Positions 7,912 to 17,481 are shown, counted from the stretch's first letter. The stretch: DNA of 39,532 nucleotides from Lachnospiraceae bacterium (GCA_029007885.1 JAQXIR010000011.1:1-39532); one strand, 5' to 3'. Notes: generated from the letters alone by a model not told the origin. Translations and numbers: made by a program.

Positions 7912-8559
7912 TTACACAGTTTCATTTTCCGTGTCCGTATCTCCCATATCCGGTTCCAGTTTTTTAAAAATACGAACCCATATCAGACTCGAAAGATAAG
8001 CGGGTATCGAAAATCCAAACATGAACAGGAACGGTAAGGTCCAAAAAATAAATAGCATTGCCACAAAAGGAAGTAAGAAAAGAATCAAAAGCAAAACCGT
8101 ATATGGCATATTGGCCAGTGAAAGCAAAAAAGCATTTTTAATTGTGTTTTTAATCGTATTGCTATAGCGGGAAAGTACCGGAAAAACATAAATAACCGTA
8201 CTTAGTACAATCAATACAACCGCAAAAACAATGACCATTAGCACAATCGGAATGCTATCAGGCATGGCCCGATAAATCATAAAATCCGCTACAAACACTG
8301 CACTTGCTGCAAGCACCATAAGCCAGATGCAGGTGGCCTGCTTAAAGTTTTCCTTAAAAGAGTGGAAGAAGTCTTTGAAAATATAGCCTTCTTCTTTCTT
8401 AACCATTTTAATTGTCACATAGTAAAGTGCAGTCCATGATGCTCCAATGGTAATAATGGGCAGGGAACAGACAATTGCCAACAAATTCAGTAAAATCAAG
8501 TCAGCAACTTTTCCCATAAAAACCATAATTGGATTATCCAAATTAAATAATCTGCCCAT
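7912..8559 (-). CDS. YesL family (DUF624) membrane protein
   Basis: A 215-residue polytopic membrane protein with about five hydrophobic segments. The start MGRLFNLDNPIMVFMGKVADLI and the SLPIITIGASWTALYY segment are typical of the YesL/DUF624 family. These genes often sit near carbohydrate ABC transporter genes, but the molecular role is unknown. AAAGGA lies eight bases before the ATG, and a near-consensus promoter is upstream. It is the first gene of a pair with the diguanylate cyclase, which suggests a membrane partner or a shared signal; that is inference. Confidence 0.88.
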   Translation of the reverse strand: MGRLFNLDNPIMVFMGKVADLILLNLLAIVCSLPIITIGASWTALYYVTIKMVKKEEGYIFKDFFHSFKENFKQATCIWLMVLAASAVFVADFMIYRAMPDSIPIVLMVIVFAVVLIVLSTVIYVFPVLSRYSNTIKNTIKNAFLLSLANMPYTVLLLILFLLPFVAMLFIFWTLPFLFMFGFSIPAYLSSLIWVRIFKKLEPDMGDTDTENETV

Positions 8560-8585
8560 CTAACCAATCCTTTACAACTGTCTAA

Positions 8586-8614
8586 ATTATATTACTTTTT
8601 TCCTATAATAGCAA
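8586..8614 (-). promoter_or_regulatory. Sigma-A promoter for yesL-GGDEF
   Basis: TTGCTA (8609-8614) and a perfect TATAAT (8586-8591) are 17 bases apart on the minus strand, 27 bases before the YesL start. Confidence 0.85.
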
Positions 8615-8631
8615 TCAATAATCTTGTATAA

Positions 8632-9123
8632 TTATAAATAAAATTCCATTGGAATATACGTTATTCCGTCTTTTGTCGTAGTATCACCGGTATCTTGAAA
8701 GCCAATTTTGTGATAAAAAGGGATTCCATACGGTGCCGCATTGACTGTAAGACGCTCAAATGCTGTATTTTGCAACATATATTCCTGAAGGTATCGAATC
8801 AGTGCCGTTCCGATTCCTTTGCGATGATACCGTTCTTCTACAAAAAGCAGGGAAATATGATTTCCGTTTCTAAGTGATATCAATCCGACCAGATTCTCTT
8901 TTTCCTCTGCGACAAAAAGTTTATATTCTCCCCGCAAAAACATGTTATATAAAAATCTGTCCGTTACGAATTCCTTAAAATTTTTGGTTCCTTCCGGACC
9001 GTACTGCTCACTTTCAAATTTTAGAAATGTGCGAAACGCAAGCTGCATTGCCTCATTCCATTCGGTTTTCTTTGCCGGGCGGATTCGTATACTGCCGGAT
9101 TGTTGTCTGGTGTCATCTTCCAT
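8632..9123 (-). CDS. GNAT-family N-acetyltransferase
   Basis: 163 residues, one acetyltransferase domain. The acetyl-CoA pyrophosphate-binding motif is RYHRKGIGTALI, preceded by the beta-4 strand HISLLFV and followed by ERLTVNAAPYGIPFYHKIGF, the usual motif B. The acceptor cannot be deduced. It is the last gene of the long minus-strand run that begins with transketolase, 30 bases after the DUF1002 gene. No hairpin terminator is visible behind it. Confidence 0.88.
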   Translation of the reverse strand: MEDDTRQQSGSIRIRPAKKTEWNEAMQLAFRTFLKFESEQYGPEGTKNFKEFVTDRFLYNMFLRGEYKLFVAEEKENLVGLISLRNGNHISLLFVEERYHRKGIGTALIRYLQEYMLQNTAFERLTVNAAPYGIPFYHKIGFQDTGDTTTKDGITYIPMEFYL

Positions 9124-9153
9124 TTCTTACGTATTTCCTCCGAAATCCGATAC

Positions 9154-10065
9154 TTATTTCCTTTTAAAGAGATTGGTAAAAAAGTCTTTGAATCTGTCTG
9201 ACATCGTGGAAAAATAATTCTGCACCGACTCTCCCAGACTCTTTTTAATCACATCTTCCGTCTGGTCAAAAAGTTCATTGCCGAATTTTTTATAAAGGTC
9301 TTCTGCCTGATTCAGAAGTTTTTGCGGATCAAGTCCCAATTCCTTTATTTTATGCATCACTTCCAGAATTTTTTCTTTCTCTTCGTCGGTCAGGGTAACG
9401 CCGAATTTCTGTTCGCCTTCTTGAATGGCCCCTTCTATATCTTCGTCGCTTTCCAATTCTCCGGCTGCCAGTTTTGCTTTTATATAGGCTACCAGTTCTT
9501 CTACTTCTTCACTGTTTTCTGTATTTTCTGCCAGTTCACCGGTAGTAATCAATTCATTTAATGCCGTATCCAACGTCTGGTCCGAAACGGTTTCTCCCGA
9601 CATTGCTTCATATCCTTTCACCGCTCCGATTAAAGCTGCCGTCCCGGACATCGGTGAAGGTGCCACCACCAGCACATTGGTATCTTCCAGTCCGGCTGTA
9701 AGCAGAGCATTCCGATACATACCCGTTGTACAATAATTAATATTTTTAGAGGAAACGAGAACACCGTTTCCTTCTTCAGCTTTTGTCAACATAACACTTG
9801 AGAGTGATTTTGTTCCAATCACAGAAGAATCAATGTAAGAATCAAGGTATTGATGTTCCTGGTCATTTGTAACGGTAACTACCACACAGTTTGCAAGATT
9901 TTCTTCGGTAAGCCCCATCAGATTAAGAACTTCTTCCCTTTGCCCGTCGCTTAAATCTGCGCCGAGTGCAACGACAGGGCGGTCTGTCTGTCCCTGTGCA
10001 AGTGCATCAAAACCACTGATCCAAAAAAAGGCTGTCATAATCAGCAGCAAATAAATCTTTTTCAT
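9154..10065 (-). CDS. Secreted DUF1002 protein
   Basis: 303 residues with a Sec signal peptide (MKKIYLLLIM to about FDALAQ, residue 24) and no lipobox or anchor. VVALGADLSDGQREEVLNLMG and the following part match the DUF1002 family of exported Firmicute proteins with unknown function. The C-terminal 100 residues are acidic and helical, then end in a basic FTNLFKRK tail. GGAGGAAAT before the ATG supports the start. It lies 35 bases behind the lipase-like gene in the same run. Confidence 0.88.
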   Translation of the reverse strand: MKKIYLLLIMTAFFWISGFDALAQGQTDRPVVALGADLSDGQREEVLNLMGLTEENLANCVVVTVTNDQEHQYLDSYIDSSVIGTKSLSSVMLTKAEEGNGVLVSSKNINYCTTGMYRNALLTAGLEDTNVLVVAPSPMSGTAALIGAVKGYEAMSGETVSDQTLDTALNELITTGELAENTENSEEVEELVAYIKAKLAAGELESDEDIEGAIQEGEQKFGVTLTDEEKEKILEVMHKIKELGLDPQKLLNQAEDLYKKFGNELFDQTEDVIKKSLGESVQNYFSTMSDRFKDFFTNLFKRK

Positions 10066-10100
10066 AATATTTCCTCCCGCTAAAGCAGTCAGCTTTGCAG

Positions 10101-11039
10101 TTATCCCCGCTTATCCAATATATGCTCGCAAATCCAGCTATATACATCTGCCATGACGATATCCCTGTCTTTTTCATTTAACAATTCATGGCGGTCGCCT
10201 TCATATTTCTTAATCTTGACATGCTTCATCCCCAATGCAAGATACGAACGGTATGTTTTTTCTACCTCTGTTCCGTAAGCCCCTATCGGGTCTTCCGTTC
10301 CGTACAGAAATAAAACCGGCAATTCCTTCGGAATCGCTAAAAGTGCTTTTTTATCATAAAGACGCGTTCCAAGTTCCTTTAATGTGCGAAATCCGTTAAC
10401 AGTAAAACAGAATCCGCACAATGGGTCTTCGTTATACTTTTTAACAATTTCACTGTCGGTGGACAACCAGTCAAATGTGCTGACCGGATTTTTAATTCTT
10501 CTGCCGCAGTTGCCAAATCCCAGATAATTCAGAAAATGGCTCTCATGTTCTTCTCCCTGAAGCAAAGCCAGTACACGCGTCAGAAATCCGCTCACGCATA
10601 ATTTTAGTCTGTTCGGCATTGTAGTCGCGCAGATAACCGCTCCGTCAATTCCCGTGCCGTATTTCGTAAGATAATTGCGTACCATCATGGAACCCATACT
10701 GTGTCCGAATATGATATACGGAATCTGCGGATACTCTTCCTGAACCATTTTTTTCAGACGGTGAACATCACGTACAACAACTGTTGCCGCATCCTTTTTG
10801 CAAAAATATCCGGGTGGATGGTTTCCGATTGACTGTCCGTGTCCCAGATGATCTTCTCCGACAACAAGGATGTTCTTTGCGGTAAGATACTCTGCAAATT
10901 CTTCATACCGCTCTACATATTCCGACATTCCATGTACAATTTGAACGATGCAGGAAGGAGATTCATCCGGTATCCACTTTACCGCATGAATCCTGCTTTC
11001 CCGATCACGTGAATCAAAAAAGAATTCTTCTTTTCTCAT
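10101..11039 (-). CDS. Alpha/beta hydrolase, monoglyceride lipase/lysophospholipase type
   Basis: 312-residue cytosolic esterase of the PldB/Hydrolase_4 group. The nucleophile elbow GHSMGS has S114. The acid is probably the Asp in LYGTEDPIG, and the histidine is in EGDRHELLNE. HLGHGQS near residue 66 is the conserved segment found in monoacylglycerol lipases. The ATG overlaps the metG stop codon by one base (TAATG), so translation is probably coupled. The frame also allows a TTG two codons upstream, which lacks support. Substrate is likely a monoacylglycerol or lysolipid. Confidence 0.88.
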   Translation of the reverse strand: MRKEEFFFDSRDRESRIHAVKWIPDESPSCIVQIVHGMSEYVERYEEFAEYLTAKNILVVGEDHLGHGQSIGNHPPGYFCKKDAATVVVRDVHRLKKMVQEEYPQIPYIIFGHSMGSMMVRNYLTKYGTGIDGAVICATTMPNRLKLCVSGFLTRVLALLQGEEHESHFLNYLGFGNCGRRIKNPVSTFDWLSTDSEIVKKYNEDPLCGFCFTVNGFRTLKELGTRLYDKKALLAIPKELPVLFLYGTEDPIGAYGTEVEKTYRSYLALGMKHVKIKKYEGDRHELLNEKDRDIVMADVYSWICEHILDKRG

Positions 11040-13009
11040 TAGCAAATTTCCGCTCCCGCAGGCATATCTTTTTCCGGAACCATAAGTCCCAGATTTCCGT
11101 TTTCATCTTCTGCACATAACAGCATTCCTTCCGAAAGGACTCCTGCCAGCTTTGCCGGCTTTAAGTTTGTCAGTACACAAACTTTCTTTCCAACCATTTC
11201 CTGTGCCGAATAATGCTGCTTAATTCCCGATACAATCTGTTTTACTTCACTGCCGATCTGTACCTGTGAGCAAAGCAGCTTTTTGGATTTTGGAACTTCT
11301 TCACAGGCAATAATCTTGCCGACACGGAATTGTAATTTATCAAAGTCTTCGTAGGAAATCTCCGGTTTTGCGTCCATATCAATAACCGGCTCTTTTTCCT
11401 CGTTTTCTTCCGGGCTCTTTTGTGCTTCTCTTCTCTTACTGTAAAGCTCTTCAACTTTTTCCACAACTTCTTTGACATCGAGTCTTGCAAAGAGAATCTG
11501 CGGTGCGTCCGTCACTTTTGTACCGGATACATATTTTCCGAATTCGTTTAATTCTTCGAAACCGCGAAGGGAAGTCTTAAACTGCTCGGCAATCTTTTCT
11601 GCGGTCTTAGGCATAAACGGCTCCAGTAAAGATGCCCCGATTATAATGCTCTCCGTAAGGTTATAAAGGACAGTGGAAAGTCTTGCTTTCTTTGCTTCAT
11701 CTTTTGCCAGTACCCACGGTTCAGTTTCATCAATATATTTATTGCATCTCTTAAATACGCTAAAAATCTCTGTCAGCGCATCTGCCACACGCAGTTCGTT
11801 CATTTTTGCTTCTACTTTGTCATATGCGGAAAGAACCGTGTTCTTTAAGTCATTGTCTACTTCTTCAGCACAATGCTCATCACTTACCGTGCCGCCAAAG
11901 TATTTGTTTGTCATGGAGATTGTTCTGTTTACCAGGTTGCCGAGTGTGTTGGCAAGGTCGGAATTCAAACGTTCCACCAAAAGTTCCCAGGAAATGACCC
12001 CGTCATTTTCAAACGGCATCTCATGCAATACAAAATAACGTACCGCATCTACTCCGAAAAAGTCTACAAGGTCATCGGCATAAATCACGTTTCCTTTGGA
12101 TTTACTCATTTTACCGTCTCCCTGTAACAGCCACGGATGTCCGAACACCTGCTTCGGAAGCGGTTCGCCGAGTGCCATTAAGAAAATCGGCCAGTAAATG
12201 GTATGGAACCGGATAATGTCTTTTCCAATCAGATGCAGGTCTGCCGGCCACAATTTTTTGTATTGCTCGGAACTGTTTCCGTCTGCATCATAGCCGATTC
12301 CGGTAATATAGTTTGTCAAAGCATCCAGCCATACATAAACGACATGTTTGTCATCGAAATCAACCGGAATTCCCCATTTAAAGGAACTTCTCGATACACA
12401 TAAATCCTGCAGTCCCGGCAGAAGGAAATTATTCATCATTTCATTCTTTCTGGATACCGGCTGAATAAATTCCGGATGTTCGTTAATATGCTGAATCAGG
12501 CGGTCTGCATATTTACTCATTTTAAAGAAATATGCTTCTTCTTTTGCGGGTTTTACCTCTCTGCCGCAGTCCGGACATTTTCCGTCTACAAGCTGGGACT
12601 CCGTCCAGAAGGATTCGCACGGTGTACAGTACATTCCTTCATAAGCCCCTTTGTAAATGTCGCCCTGATCATACAGCTTCTTAAAGATTTTCTGAACCTG
12701 CTTTTCATGGCTTTCATCTGTTGTACGGATGAATTTGTCATAAGAAGTGTCCATCAAATCCCAGATTCTTTTGATTTCTCCCGCAACGTTATCAACGTAT
12801 TGTTTCGGAGTAATACCGGCTTCCTGTGCCTTAATCTCAATCTTTTGGCCGTGTTCATCCGTTCCCGTCTGGAAAAATACGTCATATCCGTCTTTTCTTT
12901 TATACCTTGCAATACTGTCTGCCAACACAATTTCATAAGTGTTGCCGATATGCGGTTTTCCCGATGTATATGCAATTGCTGTTGTAATATAATATTTTCC
13001 TTTATTCAT
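11039..13009 (-). CDS. metG: Methionyl-tRNA synthetase
   Basis: 656-residue class I synthetase that charges tRNA-Met. HIGN (20-23) is the HIGH motif and KMSKS is at 300-304. C128, C131, C145 and C148 make the zinc knuckle. The C-terminal 110 residues (FDKLQFRVGKIIACEEVP onward) form the EMAP-like tRNA-binding domain that many bacterial MetG proteins use as a dimerisation and tRNA-binding unit. It overlaps the rpe stop by four bases, a translational coupling. No T-box leader is visible, in keeping with its internal position in the run. Confidence 0.97.
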   Translation of the reverse strand: MNKGKYYITTAIAYTSGKPHIGNTYEIVLADSIARYKRKDGYDVFFQTGTDEHGQKIEIKAQEAGITPKQYVDNVAGEIKRIWDLMDTSYDKFIRTTDESHEKQVQKIFKKLYDQGDIYKGAYEGMYCTPCESFWTESQLVDGKCPDCGREVKPAKEEAYFFKMSKYADRLIQHINEHPEFIQPVSRKNEMMNNFLLPGLQDLCVSRSSFKWGIPVDFDDKHVVYVWLDALTNYITGIGYDADGNSSEQYKKLWPADLHLIGKDIIRFHTIYWPIFLMALGEPLPKQVFGHPWLLQGDGKMSKSKGNVIYADDLVDFFGVDAVRYFVLHEMPFENDGVISWELLVERLNSDLANTLGNLVNRTISMTNKYFGGTVSDEHCAEEVDNDLKNTVLSAYDKVEAKMNELRVADALTEIFSVFKRCNKYIDETEPWVLAKDEAKKARLSTVLYNLTESIIIGASLLEPFMPKTAEKIAEQFKTSLRGFEELNEFGKYVSGTKVTDAPQILFARLDVKEVVEKVEELYSKRREAQKSPEENEEKEPVIDMDAKPEISYEDFDKLQFRVGKIIACEEVPKSKKLLCSQVQIGSEVKQIVSGIKQHYSAQEMVGKKVCVLTNLKPAKLAGVLSEGMLLCAEDENGNLGLMVPEKDMPAGAEIC

Positions 13010-13671
13010 TTTCTTCCTCCGTTTTGAAGAATATCCATAAATTGCTTTGTATTATTCCGGATGTCGTCTTTATAAACCGCAGAACCTGCTACGATGACAT
13101 TTGCTCCTGCTTCCAGTACCGTCGTGACATTGGAAAGATTAATTCCTCCGTCTACTTCCAAATCGATTTCATACGGTGAAGAGTCAATCATTTCCCGTAC
13201 CTTTGCGATTCGTTCCGTAGAAGCTTCGATGTACTTCTGCCCGCCAAATCCCGGTTCTACCGACATAATTAAGATCATATCCGTAATATCAAGGAAGGGG
13301 CGCAATGCCTCGATGTCCGTTCCCGGTTTTATGGTAAGTCCTGTCTTGCAGCCACATTCTTTAATCTTTAGAAGCGTCGCTCTCACATCCCGGCAGGCCT
13401 CTAAATGTACCGTAATAATATCTGCCCCGTCCTTTGCAAATTCCTCAATATAGCGAATCGGTTCCGTAATCATCAGATGAACATCAAAAACCATATCCGT
13501 AATGCCGCGAATAGATTGAATCACGCACATACCGAAAGAAATTGCCGGCACAAAAACTCCATCCATCACATCAATATGGAGATACTGTGCGCCGCCCTCT
13601 TTTGTCTGTATAATCTGCTCACCCAGTTTTGAAAAATCTGCCGATAATATAGACGGTGATAAAATATTCAT
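13006..13671 (-). CDS. rpe: Ribulose-phosphate 3-epimerase
   Basis: Interconverts ribulose-5-phosphate and xylulose-5-phosphate in the pentose phosphate pathway. At 221 residues it is full length. Family marks are LSPSILSADF at the start, the HIDVMDG metal-binding segment, VHLMI, MSVEPGFGGQ and the C-terminal VDGGIN and GSAVY phosphate-binding loops. AGGAGGAAAAG precedes the ATG. It lies 23 bases behind the transketolase genes, whose substrate xylulose-5-phosphate it makes. Confidence 0.97.
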   Translation of the reverse strand: MNILSPSILSADFSKLGEQIIQTKEGGAQYLHIDVMDGVFVPAISFGMCVIQSIRGITDMVFDVHLMITEPIRYIEEFAKDGADIITVHLEACRDVRATLLKIKECGCKTGLTIKPGTDIEALRPFLDITDMILIMSVEPGFGGQKYIEASTERIAKVREMIDSSPYEIDLEVDGGINLSNVTTVLEAGANVIVAGSAVYKDDIRNNTKQFMDILQNGGRK

Positions 13672-13694
13672 CTTTTCCTCCTGTAACCGGTAAT

Positions 13695-14660
13695 TTACCT
13701 GTTGTTTCCCAAAAATTCCTTAACCTGTCTGTATACCCCTTTGGCATCCAGTTCATATTTTTCAACAAGTTCTGCCGCACTTCCGGATTGTCCGAATACA
13801 TCCCGGATTCCGATGCGGTATACCGGTGTCGGTGCTTTTTCACTTAAGCACTCGCATACGGCGCTTCCAAGGCCACCGATGATGGAATGTTCTTCCGCGG
13901 TTACAACTTTTCCTGTTTTTCTTGCACTGGCAACAACCAGTTCTTCATCTAATGGTTTTATCGTGGCAATATTGAGAACTTCTGCGTCAATACCGTCTTC
14001 TTGCAGCATCTTTGCGGCATCCAGTGCGGAACTTACCAAAAGTCCCGTCGCAATTATTGTCACATCTTTTCCTTCTTTTAAAATGCTTCCTTTTCCAATT
14101 TCAAATTTAAAATTGGGATTATCGTTTATCACCGGAACGGCTGCACGCCCAAAGCGGATATATACCGGTCCCTCATAATTGTATGCGGCAATTACCGCTT
14201 CTTTTGCTTCCACTACATCGGACGGATTAATGACAACCATCCCCGGAATGTTACGCATCAGCGCAAGGTCTTCGTTACACTGATGGGTTGCGCCGTCTTC
14301 TCCTACCGTGATTCCGGCATGAGATGCTCCGATTTTTACATTTAACCCGGGATATCCGATGCTGTTACGAATCTGTTCATATGCACGTCCTGTCGCAAAC
14401 ATGGCAAAAGAACTCATAAACGGTACTTTTCCCGCTGTTGCAAGTCCTGCTGCAATTCCCGCCATATTACTCTCTGCAATTCCGCAGTCAATATGTCTGT
14501 CCGGAAACGCTTTCTGAAATACGGAAGTTTTTGTGGCTGCCGCAAGGTCTGCATCGAGTACGACAAGTTCGGGATGTTCTTTTCCCAGTTCTACCAATGC
14601 CTCGCCGTAGCCCTCTCTTGTCGCGATTTTTGAAACGACGTTCGTCTTTACTTCTGACAT
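13695..14660 (-). CDS. Transketolase, C-terminal subunit
   Basis: 321 residues: the pyrimidine-binding and C-terminal domains of transketolase as a separate polypeptide. IDCGIAESNMAG contains E63, the glutamate that activates the thiamine diphosphate aminopyrimidine ring. The C-terminal domain has ATIKPLDEE and EEHSIIGGLGS. It overlaps the N-terminal subunit gene by 13 bases, so the two are co-translated and should form an alpha2-beta2 enzyme. Split transketolases are common in anaerobes. AGGAAGAATT precedes the ATG. Confidence 0.94.
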   Translation of the reverse strand: MSEVKTNVVSKIATREGYGEALVELGKEHPELVVLDADLAAATKTSVFQKAFPDRHIDCGIAESNMAGIAAGLATAGKVPFMSSFAMFATGRAYEQIRNSIGYPGLNVKIGASHAGITVGEDGATHQCNEDLALMRNIPGMVVINPSDVVEAKEAVIAAYNYEGPVYIRFGRAAVPVINDNPNFKFEIGKGSILKEGKDVTIIATGLLVSSALDAAKMLQEDGIDAEVLNIATIKPLDEELVVASARKTGKVVTAEEHSIIGGLGSAVCECLSEKAPTPVYRIGIRDVFGQSGSAAELVEKYELDAKGVYRQVKEFLGNNR

Positions 14661-15484
14661 AATTCTTCCTCCCGGTTCTCCAGTTCTTTCATTGCAGCCT
14701 CATACTGTTCGTCATTTGGAGCCTTTCCATGCCATCCTGCTTCCCCTTCCATAAAGGAAACTCCTTTTCCTTTTACGGTCTTTGCAATGATTGCCGTCGG
14801 TTTTCCTTTGATGGTACGTGCTTCTTTGCATGCACTGCGAATCTGGTCAAAGTCATTGCCGTCAATATTGATTACATGGAATCCGAATGCCTCAAACTTT
14901 TGGTCAATCGGGTACGGAGAACATACCTCTGCAATGTCCCCATCGATCTGAAGGCCGTTATTATCGACTATCACAAGAAGATTATCCAGTTCTTTATGGC
15001 TGGCAAACATTGCTGCCTCCCAGACCTGTCCTTCCTGAATCTCGCCGTCTCCTAAAAGTGTATAGACACGATAATCCTGATTGTCCATTTTCGCTGCCAA
15101 AGCCATGCCGACTGCTGCCGAAACTCCCTGTCCCAGAGAGCCTGTCGACATATCAATGCCCGGCAGCTCCTGCATACACGGATGCCCCTGCAGTTTCGAT
15201 CCTACTTTTCGCAATGTAATCAATTCTTCGGGTGGGAAATATCCTCTGTATGCCATAGCTGCATACAGTCCCGGTGCCGTATGTCCCTTACTTAAAACAA
15301 AACGGTCTCTGTCCGGCATAAACGGGTTTGCCGGATCTATATTCATTTCTTCGAAATAAAGAAATGTAAAAATATCAGCTGCGGATAACGATCCTCCCGG
15401 ATGTCCCGACTTTGCGCTGTGCGTCGATGCTATAATTCCTTTTCTTACTTCAAGCGCATACTTCTGAAGTTCTAAATTCGTCAT
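14648..15484 (-). CDS. Transketolase, N-terminal subunit
   Basis: 278 residues: the diphosphate-binding domain. GDGEIQEGQVWEA (145-157) with DNNGLQIDG (174-182) is the thiamine diphosphate and magnesium motif. SGHPGGSLS and SKGHTAPGLY carry the substrate-site histidines. It is the first gene of the run transketolase N, transketolase C, rpe, metG, lipase, DUF1002, GNAT. GGAGG lies before the ATG. It is divergent from the DUF885 peptidase gene. Confidence 0.95.
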   Translation of the reverse strand: MTNLELQKYALEVRKGIIASTHSAKSGHPGGSLSAADIFTFLYFEEMNIDPANPFMPDRDRFVLSKGHTAPGLYAAMAYRGYFPPEELITLRKVGSKLQGHPCMQELPGIDMSTGSLGQGVSAAVGMALAAKMDNQDYRVYTLLGDGEIQEGQVWEAAMFASHKELDNLLVIVDNNGLQIDGDIAEVCSPYPIDQKFEAFGFHVINIDGNDFDQIRSACKEARTIKGKPTAIIAKTVKGKGVSFMEGEAGWHGKAPNDEQYEAAMKELENREEELCQK

Positions 15485-15551
15485 GGTAAACCTCCGTTAT
15501 AAATACAGGCCGAATCTTCTGTACGCAGAAAACGCAAACCATATCTATGTT

Positions 15552-15581
15552 ATGATACCACCTTTCTTCCTGTTCTGTAAA
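15552..15581 (-). promoter_or_regulatory. Probable sigma-A promoter for the transketolase run
   Basis: TTTACA (15576-15581) and TATCAT (15552-15557) are 18 bases apart on the minus strand, about 70 bases before the transketolase start. No other good candidate lies in this divergent gap. Confidence 0.5.
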
Positions 15582-15665
15582 CCCCGCTATCGCACGATTT
15601 ATTGCAGATATTGTTCATCATCTTACAGCATTTTGCATAAGTTTAAAAAAACGGATTTCAAAATC

Positions 15666-17471
15666 ATGTCAAAAAGGAAACGATTATTTTGGAGTGCGGC
15701 CGTCGGAGTTTTTCTGTTGGCTGCCTTATTTTACTTTTTTCGGATAAAATCCTTTTCTTTTCAAAAATATTGTCATCATATTTTCCAAGCTGAGGCTGCA
15801 GTCGACACTATCAGTCTTCACTATACGCTTGCAAATCCAAAAGATTATGGTATTCATACATATGAAGTAACACTTCCGTTCTATAATAAAGAAGCGCAAA
15901 AAGAACATTATGCCAAGGCAGAAAACTATTTAAACGGGCTGAAACGATTTGAGAATGGTTCCTTGTCTAAAGAAGATGCTTATACGCATATGCTCCTTAG
16001 TAAAGCTTTGCAGCATGAATTGAAGGGAAGTCGCTTTTTCTATTTTCAGGAAGTCTTCTCTCCTTCTTGCGGAGCACAGACACAACTTCCTATCTTAATG
16101 GCAGAATATACATTCCGCAGCAAACAGGATGTGGAAGACTATTTATCCCTCCTGTCACAAACAGACTCTTATTTTAAAAGTCTAATCTCTTTTGAAGAGG
16201 AAAAAGTAAAGCGCGGATACGGAATGCCCGACTACTCCCTGGCAAAAGTTATCACACAATGTCATACATTGATTACCCGAAAGTCCCTTGAAAACAACTC
16301 TCACTTTCTTCAGACCACCTTCCGGGAACGGATGTCGCAGTGTGTTTCATCCAAAATTCTATCGAAAGAGGACGCTGATGCTTATCTTGTCCAAAATGAC
16401 AGGATTTTATTGGAAACCGTACTTCCGGCATACGAAAATCTTGCTGTTTTGCTTGCCCGCTTTCAATCTGCCGGTAAAAATGAAAACGGCCTTTGCTTTT
16501 ATAAAGACGGAAAGGAGTATTATCAATGGCTCTTTTACAAGAATACCGGCTCATCTGTTTCTCCCCAAACCGCTTATGAAGATCTCTGTAAGAATTATTA
16601 TGAATCTCTTCATAAGTTATCGGATGATCTTACAAAATTCCATGAAGATACAACACTATCCGAAGAAGACCTTTCCTATTTTCCGCTAAATGATCCCGAT
16701 CAGATTCTTTCTAATCTTTTGGGACAAATGACAGATGATTTTCCGCAGGATGCACTAAGTACAATAACTTTGCAGGCTACCGTAAAAGAAGTCAGTGCTT
16801 CCATGCAGGAATATACTGCTCCTGCATATTATCTGACTCCGCCGATAGATGATAACAGCAGTAATGTGATTTATATTAACCCGAAGAGTACCCCTGCCGG
16901 ATTAAGTCTTTATACGACCTTGGCACACGAAGGATATCCCGGTCACCTTTACCAGACCACTTATTACCAGGCGCACCAACAAAAGGAAAAGATTTCTCCG
17001 ATACGTCATATTCTAAACTATGGCGGCTATGTGGAAGGTTGGGCATTGTATACGGAACTTAACTCTTATGATTATGCTTCCTGTCTGTATCGTGACTCTG
17101 AAAAAAAGGAAGCATGCGCACTCCTGTGTGATATCTTCAGACAGGAACGCTGCTCCCAGTTGGCGATGTTATCTTTGCTTGATATCGGCATCCATTATTA
17201 CGGTTTCACTTTTGACCGTGCTTTTGAAATTCTATCCGCCTACGGAGTAAATGACCGGGCGCAGGCACGCGACATCTATGAATATATCGTAGAGGAGCCG
17301 ACCAACTATCCCAAATATTACTGGGGATATCTTGAAATCCTCTCATTAAAAAAGGAGGCACAACACCTATGGGGTTCCTCCTACTGTGACTATCGCTTCC
17401 ATCAATTCTTTTTACAAAGCGGGCCTTCCGATTTTGACAGCCTTAAGATAAGACTGCATAAACTTAAATAA
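15666..17471 (+). CDS. Membrane-anchored DUF885 family metallopeptidase-like protein
   Basis: 601 residues with the chosen start. A basic MSKRKRLFW start and one hydrophobic segment (about 8-25) make an N-terminal signal anchor, so the bulk lies outside the membrane. H421-E-G-Y-P-G-H427 is the zinc-binding HExxxGH-like motif of the DUF885 family, followed by GGYVEGWALYTE, whose glutamate is the likely third ligand. DUF885 proteins are predicted zinc peptidases; substrates are unknown. The frame is open back to 15483, which would overlap the transketolase start and bury the anchor, so ATG 15666 is preferred even though its ribosome site is poor. Confidence 0.88.
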   Translation: MSKRKRLFWSAAVGVFLLAALFYFFRIKSFSFQKYCHHIFQAEAAVDTISLHYTLANPKDYGIHTYEVTLPFYNKEAQKEHYAKAENYLNGLKRFENGSLSKEDAYTHMLLSKALQHELKGSRFFYFQEVFSPSCGAQTQLPILMAEYTFRSKQDVEDYLSLLSQTDSYFKSLISFEEEKVKRGYGMPDYSLAKVITQCHTLITRKSLENNSHFLQTTFRERMSQCVSSKILSKEDADAYLVQNDRILLETVLPAYENLAVLLARFQSAGKNENGLCFYKDGKEYYQWLFYKNTGSSVSPQTAYEDLCKNYYESLHKLSDDLTKFHEDTTLSEEDLSYFPLNDPDQILSNLLGQMTDDFPQDALSTITLQATVKEVSASMQEYTAPAYYLTPPIDDNSSNVIYINPKSTPAGLSLYTTLAHEGYPGHLYQTTYYQAHQQKEKISPIRHILNYGGYVEGWALYTELNSYDYASCLYRDSEKKEACALLCDIFRQERCSQLAMLSLLDIGIHYYGFTFDRAFEILSAYGVNDRAQARDIYEYIVEEPTNYPKYYWGYLEILSLKKEAQHLWGSSYCDYRFHQFFLQSGPSDFDSLKIRLHKLK

Positions 17472-17481
17472 TAACACAAAA

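Noticed and set aside
12476-13027. 183-residue plus-strand frame opposite metG
   Set aside because: Antisense to conserved MetG motifs; Cys/Phe/Ile-rich composition without any recognisable motif.
15483-15665. N-terminal extension of the DUF885 frame
   Set aside because: It would overlap the divergent transketolase start and place the signal anchor inside the protein.
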